A stretch of DNA of 64,000 bases from an uncultured Lachnospiraceae bacterium (GTDB lineage Bacteria; Bacillota; Clostridia; Lachnospirales; Lachnospiraceae): contig CAJUPI010000007.1 of assembly GCA_910588125.1 (NCBI GenBank), positions 24,980-88,979 on the forward strand, read 5' to 3'. The first letter of the stretch is position 1. Each line of letters begins with the position of its first letter. A model generated the notes under the pieces. That model was not told the origin of the DNA. It saw nothing but the letters and a program-made list of their open reading frames with translations, and searched no databases. Below, one piece after another: positions 60,482-64,000 of the stretch. The translations under genes were made by a program, and so were the position numbers.

Positions 60482-61201
60482 TTAATCCAACACACTATAG
60501 CCATAGCTGTTGACAATGGCATCCAGTTTGACACCATTTTGGCAATCTGGACATTCTTTCGGATCTGAAAGCTTAAAGTCAGGCAAATCAGACACGCCAA
60601 ACACGGAATTCACCGGATAACCATCGATTTCATCCACAGCAGAGAAGATCACGGAAATCCCTTCAATAATACCGCCGTAAGAATTGATACAGCGAATGCT
60701 CTTGGCAATGGTCCTTCCGGACATAGCTGTCGCCAGTACTACCAATACATGCTTATCCTTCAACATCTGGCGGATATTATCCCGCACTACCATCTGGCCA
60801 GTAGAATCGAATTCCGGCGTGATAATATAACTCGTGTGATGGCTGTTTAACGTGGTAACTCCAATGTTGGAAAGTTCCTCCGCCACATAAGCCCCTATCA
60901 CCTCACATCCATCCATGCAGATGATCGTATCGATCGGAGCCTTGGTCGCCAGCGAAGCCATCAGTTGCTGCATATCCACTCCTGCCAAAGAAATATTCCC
61001 GGTCAGATTCACCCGGCTCACATAACGGGATACCATAGCCTTGGCCACTTCCTGAGCCTCTTTCCGGCGCATCTTTAATGAAGTCATATCAATGTAATAA
61101 TTAATATGGAAACGATCCGAAGAAAAATGACCCTTTGTAACCTTCAGCGCCACCTCCGGATTATCCTTTGCATAAATCTTAGTGGGTTTTCCCATGCTCA
61201 T
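60482..61201 (-). CDS. Orotate phosphoribosyltransferase-like protein
   Basis: A 239-aa protein with the type I phosphoribosyltransferase layout: IDTIICMDGCEVIGA in the middle and a PRPP-loop-like ATAMSGRTIAKSI segment. A C-terminal Cys pair (CPDCQNG) could bind a metal. The usual acidic pair of the PRPP loop is altered, so it may be a regulator or have another substrate. It stands alone on the minus strand; a hairpin (61279-61301) lies upstream, ending the spore-protein transcript. Confidence 0.75.
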   Translation of the reverse strand: MSMGKPTKIYAKDNPEVALKVTKGHFSSDRFHINYYIDMTSLKMRRKEAQEVAKAMVSRYVSRVNLTGNISLAGVDMQQLMASLATKAPIDTIICMDGCEVIGAYVAEELSNIGVTTLNSHHTSYIITPEFDSTGQMVVRDNIRQMLKDKHVLVVLATAMSGRTIAKSIRCINSYGGIIEGISVIFSAVDEIDGYPVNSVFGVSDLPDFKLSDPKECPDCQNGVKLDAIVNSYGYSVLD

Positions 61202-61278
61202 AGCCGATACCTCCTGTAGGATTGTTATTATCAGAGTACCGCAAACTCACGAAAAAATCCATAACTAAGGTTAATAAA

Positions 61279-61301
61279 CAGAAATATTTATAATATTTCT
61301 G
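61279..61301 (-). terminator. AU-rich hairpin after the spore-protein gene
   Basis: CAGAAATATT (61279-61288) and AATATTTCTG (61292-61301) form a perfect 10-bp stem with a 3-nt loop, followed on the minus strand by TTTATT. Likely terminator; it could also be an operator of the next gene. Confidence 0.6.
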
Positions 61302-61325
61302 ACAGATCAGAAAGCTTCCATCCCT

Positions 61326-61553
61326 TCATACATGGTCTGTATTCTGTCCTGCCGCTTCTTTTTGCAGCTCTCTTTTTCGCTTCGTTATCAGTCCGCCGAT
61401 TCTGCCGCTTTCCTTGGAGGTCAGGCTCCGCCAGCCATTTTCCAGGACTTTTGAGCCCAGGCCCAGCTCCTCGGCAATTTCAAATTTCAGCTGCTCCTCC
61501 GGAGTCATGTTGTTTATATCAAAAGGCTTTTTGGTTTTTTTATTTTTAGGCAT
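61326..61553 (-). CDS. Small acid-soluble spore protein, alpha/beta type
   Basis: A 75-aa protein. The pair of family motifs KFEIAEELGL and ESGRIGGLITKRKREL, the second with the conserved GG and KR, mark an alpha/beta-type SASP, which coats and protects DNA in spores. The N-terminus is basic (KNKKTKKPFD). This shows that the organism forms endospores, or descends from one that did. A sigma-G-like promoter (61588-61617) and an RBS-occluding hairpin precede it. Confidence 0.85.
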   Translation of the reverse strand: MPKNKKTKKPFDINNMTPEEQLKFEIAEELGLGSKVLENGWRSLTSKESGRIGGLITKRKRELQKEAAGQNTDHV

Positions 61554-61559
61554 AATAAA

Positions 61560-61596
61560 GGCATACTCCTTTCCTTACTTTCTCTAAGAGTATGCC
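61560..61596 (-). repeat. Hairpin overlapping the spore-protein ribosome binding site
   Basis: GGCATACTC pairs with GAGTATGCC (61588-61596 with 61560-61568; 9 bp). On the minus strand the AAAGGAG site of the spore-protein gene runs into the second arm. The stem is followed by TTTATT, so it can also end the pspC transcript. Confidence 0.6.
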
Positions 61597-61617
61597 CGGT
61601 AATCTTGCTCCTTATAC
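61588..61617 (-). promoter_or_regulatory. Sigma-G-like promoter for the spore-protein gene
   Basis: On the minus strand, GTATA (61617-61613), 18-bp spacer and CATACTC (61594-61588), close to the B. subtilis sigma-G pattern GMATR-N18-CATNHTA. The -10 lies in the first arm of the hairpin, so a transcript from here would lack that arm. Confidence 0.5.
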
Positions 61618-61657
61618 GCAAGCCTTCTTCCTCTGTCCCTCATTGCGGACGGCAATT

Positions 61658-61882
61658 TCACAGCTCCGGTTCCATGGGAATAATGATCGCCGCCACCAGG
61701 TAAGCCACAATGCTCATCCCTGCCCAGCATGTCAAAAGTACCCATAAAAGCCGAATCAATGTCGGATCCACATTCAAATAATCTCCCAATCCTCCACATA
61801 CCCCACAAATCATTTTATCCTTATTAGAACGATATAATCTACGGTTTCTGTCCACAACTTTCTCCTTTCCTCTTCTGCCCAT
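61658..61882 (-). CDS. PspC domain protein
   Basis: A 74-aa protein. The PspC motif RLYRSNKDKMICGVCGGLGDYL is followed by a helix (about 42-68, LLWVLLTCWAGMSIVAYLVAAIIIP). PspC proteins respond to envelope stress. It ends the PadR operon, 16 bases after the DUF4097 gene. Confidence 0.9.
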   Translation of the reverse strand: MGRRGKEKVVDRNRRLYRSNKDKMICGVCGGLGDYLNVDPTLIRLLWVLLTCWAGMSIVAYLVAAIIIPMEPEL

Positions 61883-61898
61883 TTTATTCTGTTCTTAG

Positions 61899-62726
61899 CT
61901 ATTTCCAAAAGCTCACAATAATATTTCCCGCCGAACATTCTAGCTCTGCCTTCTTTGCCGCCCCATGCTCCAAGGTTCTTTCATAATGCAAGCCCTGGTA
62001 TTCCTCCAACTCGCCGCCCTCTAAAACAATATTCCCCGCCGAGCACTCCAGCTCATAATCAAAATCCTCTTTCTCTCCCTTCAGCTCCAAAACAATCTCC
62101 CCCAAATCGCTGTCCGCCGATACCTCCCTTGCCACGTCCGCCCGGCAACGGATCCAACCGGCATCTGTCTCCAGCCCCAGCTTATCGGCTTTGACCTGTT
62201 CTATCTCTACCGCCCCTGCCTTTACCTGCAGGGAAATTTCTTTCGCCTCCATAGCTTTTGCCTCAAATGTCCCTGCCGTCACCTCAATATCGATTTCATC
62301 CAAAGGATATCCTGCCGGGACCAGAATCGTGATACTGCTTTCCACAGTATCCCGGTTTCTCCGGGAGCGCTTGGGCCAATCTATTTTCAATGTATCTTCC
62401 TCCTGAAAATACTCATAGTCTTCTCCTTTGCCAGCCTTGGCTATCGTAATCTGGCCTTCTGTTAACTCCTCCGATTCTTGAAAAAATACTGCCCCGTTAA
62501 TATCAGCTTTCAGCTTCCGGATATTCTCATATGGATACACTTCTTCTAAAGAAAGCTCCATGCTCCCTGGTTTTTCAGAAATCACCCCATCCCACCGATC
62601 CGCTGCCCTAAGTGCCTGTGTCAGATAGTATCCGCCTCCCATCGTAGCTCCGGCTGCTATCACACCAATCCCCAGCAGGCAAAAAACCGCTGAAAGAATC
62701 AGCATCCATTTAACTCCTCTCTTCAT
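61899..62726 (-). CDS. DUF4097-type protein
   Basis: A 275-aa protein with one N-terminal membrane helix (about 7-28) and an extracytoplasmic beta-helix-like domain of repeats (ITVLVPAGYPLDEIDIEVTAG, LECSAGNIVLEGGELE, LECSAGNIIVSFWK). DUF4097 genes often follow DUF1700 genes. ATG at 62726 overlaps the DUF1700 stop by 4 bases (ATGA) and follows a G-rich ribosome site; an upstream ATG at 62768 lies inside DUF1700. Confidence 0.82.
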   Translation of the reverse strand: MKRGVKWMLILSAVFCLLGIGVIAAGATMGGGYYLTQALRAADRWDGVISEKPGSMELSLEEVYPYENIRKLKADINGAVFFQESEELTEGQITIAKAGKGEDYEYFQEEDTLKIDWPKRSRRNRDTVESSITILVPAGYPLDEIDIEVTAGTFEAKAMEAKEISLQVKAGAVEIEQVKADKLGLETDAGWIRCRADVAREVSADSDLGEIVLELKGEKEDFDYELECSAGNIVLEGGELEEYQGLHYERTLEHGAAKKAELECSAGNIIVSFWK

Positions 62727-63505
62727 GTCCTGTCCCCCCTTTTCCGATATAACAGCCGGTTCAGCCAATTAACCACGCCACAGATACAACACGGAATCAG
62801 CTTTCCATATATCAGGATCGAAACGGCGATCCCCAAAAATGCCAGGCCCATAACAAAGATTCCGCAACCAAGCACCAGCACTCCGCTCCAGGGATAGGCA
62901 AACATCATCCCTATCCCCAAAACGATCAACGCCACGGCACCAACCCAGGCGGCGGCTGTCAATACCGCTGCCAATACGACTGCAGCGATCAGCAATATCA
63001 ATAAGCCCGTTGCTATTCCCAGCAGTCCGCCTCCCACGCCAAGAAATACCGGCGAAGCGGCACAAATCAGTGCAATCACCAAAATCACCTTAAGTATCCG
63101 GCTGCCAGGACTCCCCTTGGACAAAATCCCTCTTCCAAACCGAGAACCCTGCACCCCTCCTCTCCCTGACATTCCTGGCCCTGCCTCCTGCCAATCATTC
63201 CCACTCTCAGCCTCTCCTGACGGTTTATGGCATTCCGCTACCTGATAACGGGGATCCCGGAATCGTTCATCCTGATAACCGCTTTCCGTAAATTCTCCGC
63301 CCTCCTCGAGATTTCCTCTGAGATCGGCCCGGATAATCGCCGCTACCCTCTCCGGGCTGCCAAACTCACGGAGCGCATCCTCCTCATGCTCATCCCCCGC
63401 TTCCTCCAGATAATCCTGATAGTAGGCAATAGCATCCGATTTTTCCTCCTCCGGAATATCCTGGAGAAGATATTCCAACTCTCTTATAAATTCCCCTCTG
63501 TTCAT
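62723..63505 (-). CDS. DUF1700 (HAAS-domain) membrane protein
   Basis: A 260-aa protein. The helical N-terminus (REFIRELEYLLQDIPEEEKSDAIAYYQDYLEEAG) is the HAAS signalling domain, followed by a Gly/Ser-rich linker and four or five membrane helices (145-250). Such genes are co-transcribed with PadR regulators. It overlaps PadR by one base and DUF4097 by four. Confidence 0.88.
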   Translation of the reverse strand: MNRGEFIRELEYLLQDIPEEEKSDAIAYYQDYLEEAGDEHEEDALREFGSPERVAAIIRADLRGNLEEGGEFTESGYQDERFRDPRYQVAECHKPSGEAESGNDWQEAGPGMSGRGGVQGSRFGRGILSKGSPGSRILKVILVIALICAASPVFLGVGGGLLGIATGLLILLIAAVVLAAVLTAAAWVGAVALIVLGIGMMFAYPWSGVLVLGCGIFVMGLAFLGIAVSILIYGKLIPCCICGVVNWLNRLLYRKRGDRT

Positions 63506-63822
63506 CAGTCTGCCTCCTCAAGTATTCTGGAAATCTTCTGGGAATAACTGCTCCACTCTCCACGATACAGATTTAGCTGTAGCCTCCCTCTCTCTGTAAT
63601 CCGATAGTATCTCCGGTTCCTGCCATCAATAGCCATATCATAGCTTGCCAGACATTCTTCCTTCAAAAGCCTCCGCAGCACCGGATACAAAGTGGATTCT
63701 GAGATATCAATAGCTCCCCGAACATCCTGGGTGATCTTATAACCATAAGTACCCTGCTGCTCCCGGGATACCACCGCCAAAACGATCGCATCCAAAAGCG
63801 CCGCTCCTGTATTAAATACCAT
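63505..63822 (-). CDS. PadR family transcriptional regulator
   Basis: A 105-aa winged-helix protein: AVVSREQQGTYGYKITQDV, then the recognition helix ISESTLYPVLRRLLKEECL and YYRITERGR. This short form (PadR-s1 type) usually regulates its own operon and senses envelope or drug stress. It is the first gene of an envelope operon with DUF1700, DUF4097 and PspC. Confidence 0.9.
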   Translation of the reverse strand: MVFNTGAALLDAIVLAVVSREQQGTYGYKITQDVRGAIDISESTLYPVLRRLLKEECLASYDMAIDGRNRRYYRITERGRLQLNLYRGEWSSYSQKISRILEEAD

Positions 63823-63889
63823 GACCTCTCTCCTGTTTTAGAATCCCGCTTCCATACAGTTACTTTTATAATATTATTTATTTTTCTAT

Positions 63890-63918
63890 ATTATATATCA
63901 TACAATATTGTTTGTCAA
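63890..63918 (-). promoter_or_regulatory. Consensus promoter of the padR operon with palindromic spacer
   Basis: On the minus strand, TTGACA (63918-63913), 17-bp spacer and TATAAT (63895-63890): a perfect sigma-A promoter. The spacer contains CAATATTG with flanking dyads (ATACAATATTGT), a likely site for PadR binding, which would keep this strong promoter off. No gene is seen from 63919 to the right edge. Confidence 0.75.
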
Positions 63919-64000
63919 CTATATTCTATATGTTTGGTTTTGTTTCGGGTGATATATGCTCTAAATGACTTCTTAATCACGAGATTTTCTCATGGTTAGT

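Noticed and set aside
61584..61808. 74-codon frame overlapping PspC on the same strand
   Set aside because: It is out of frame with a clear PspC domain and lacks a good ribosome site.

Overview
The window looks like chromosome of a spore-forming, gut-type Firmicute, most likely Lachnospiraceae. Supporting signs are an alpha/beta-type small acid-soluble spore protein gene, strong AGGAGG ribosome binding sites, dense one-strand operons, a mannose-family PTS, LytTR and NarL two-component systems, a VanZ protein and a lipoprotein serpin. The genus cannot be fixed from the sequence. No rRNA, tRNA, CRISPR array or intact transposase was recognised.

Layout. 1-3.7 kb (+): end of an SLC13-type permease, a thioredoxin reductase-like flavoprotein, a thioredoxin and a cytoplasmic aryl-sulfate sulfotransferase (ASST). 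3.8-7.5 kb (-): small housekeeping genes (panE, GNAT, TfoX-C, DUF2164, Nim-like). 7.8-12 kb (-): a mannose-family PTS operon (EIIA-EIIB-EIIC-EIID) ending in a HAD phosphatase and an HPr-like protein without the active histidine. 12-16.5 kb (-): a two-component system flanked by two membrane-tethered sugar-binding proteins and no ABC permease, probably the sensor of the PTS. 16.4-20.1 kb (-): HD, DUF3592, Nudix, YunG-like and AbgA-like genes. 20.3-22 kb (+): a chemoreceptor. 22.3-29 kb (-): MATE pump with MarR regulator, an agr-like HK/RR pair and a lipoprotein serpin. 29.5-34.5 kb: YbaK, then a second ASST-permease operon with a divergent Crp/Fnr regulator.

34.5-60 kb (-) is one long exopolysaccharide (EPS) locus. 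It starts with CpsB/CpsC/CpsD, LCP, a glycine-rich secreted protein and a sugar transferase, and ends with glycosyltransferases, two pyruvyl transferases, a polymerase, a flippase, a nitroreductase, a cell-wall-binding-repeat protein and VanZ. Within it (47.8-54.1 kb) lies a self-contained peptide-modification (RiPP-like) cassette: HprK-like kinase, PqqD-like carrier, S26 peptidase, a 53-aa precursor found by eye at 52334-52495, radical SAM/SPASM enzyme, exporter and nucleotidyltransferase. 60.5-63.9 kb (-): a phosphoribosyltransferase-like gene, the SASP, and a PadR-DUF1700-DUF4097-PspC envelope operon.

The main new points are these. (1) The RiPP-like cassette inside the EPS locus. (2) Two ASST operons that share a palindrome centred exactly at -41.5 from matching -10 boxes, with a Crp/Fnr gene beside one of them. 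(3) A G9 tract in the spacer of the EPS promoter, which suggests phase variation. (4) A fused GT4-radical SAM protein. (5) Two families of palindromic intergenic repeats.
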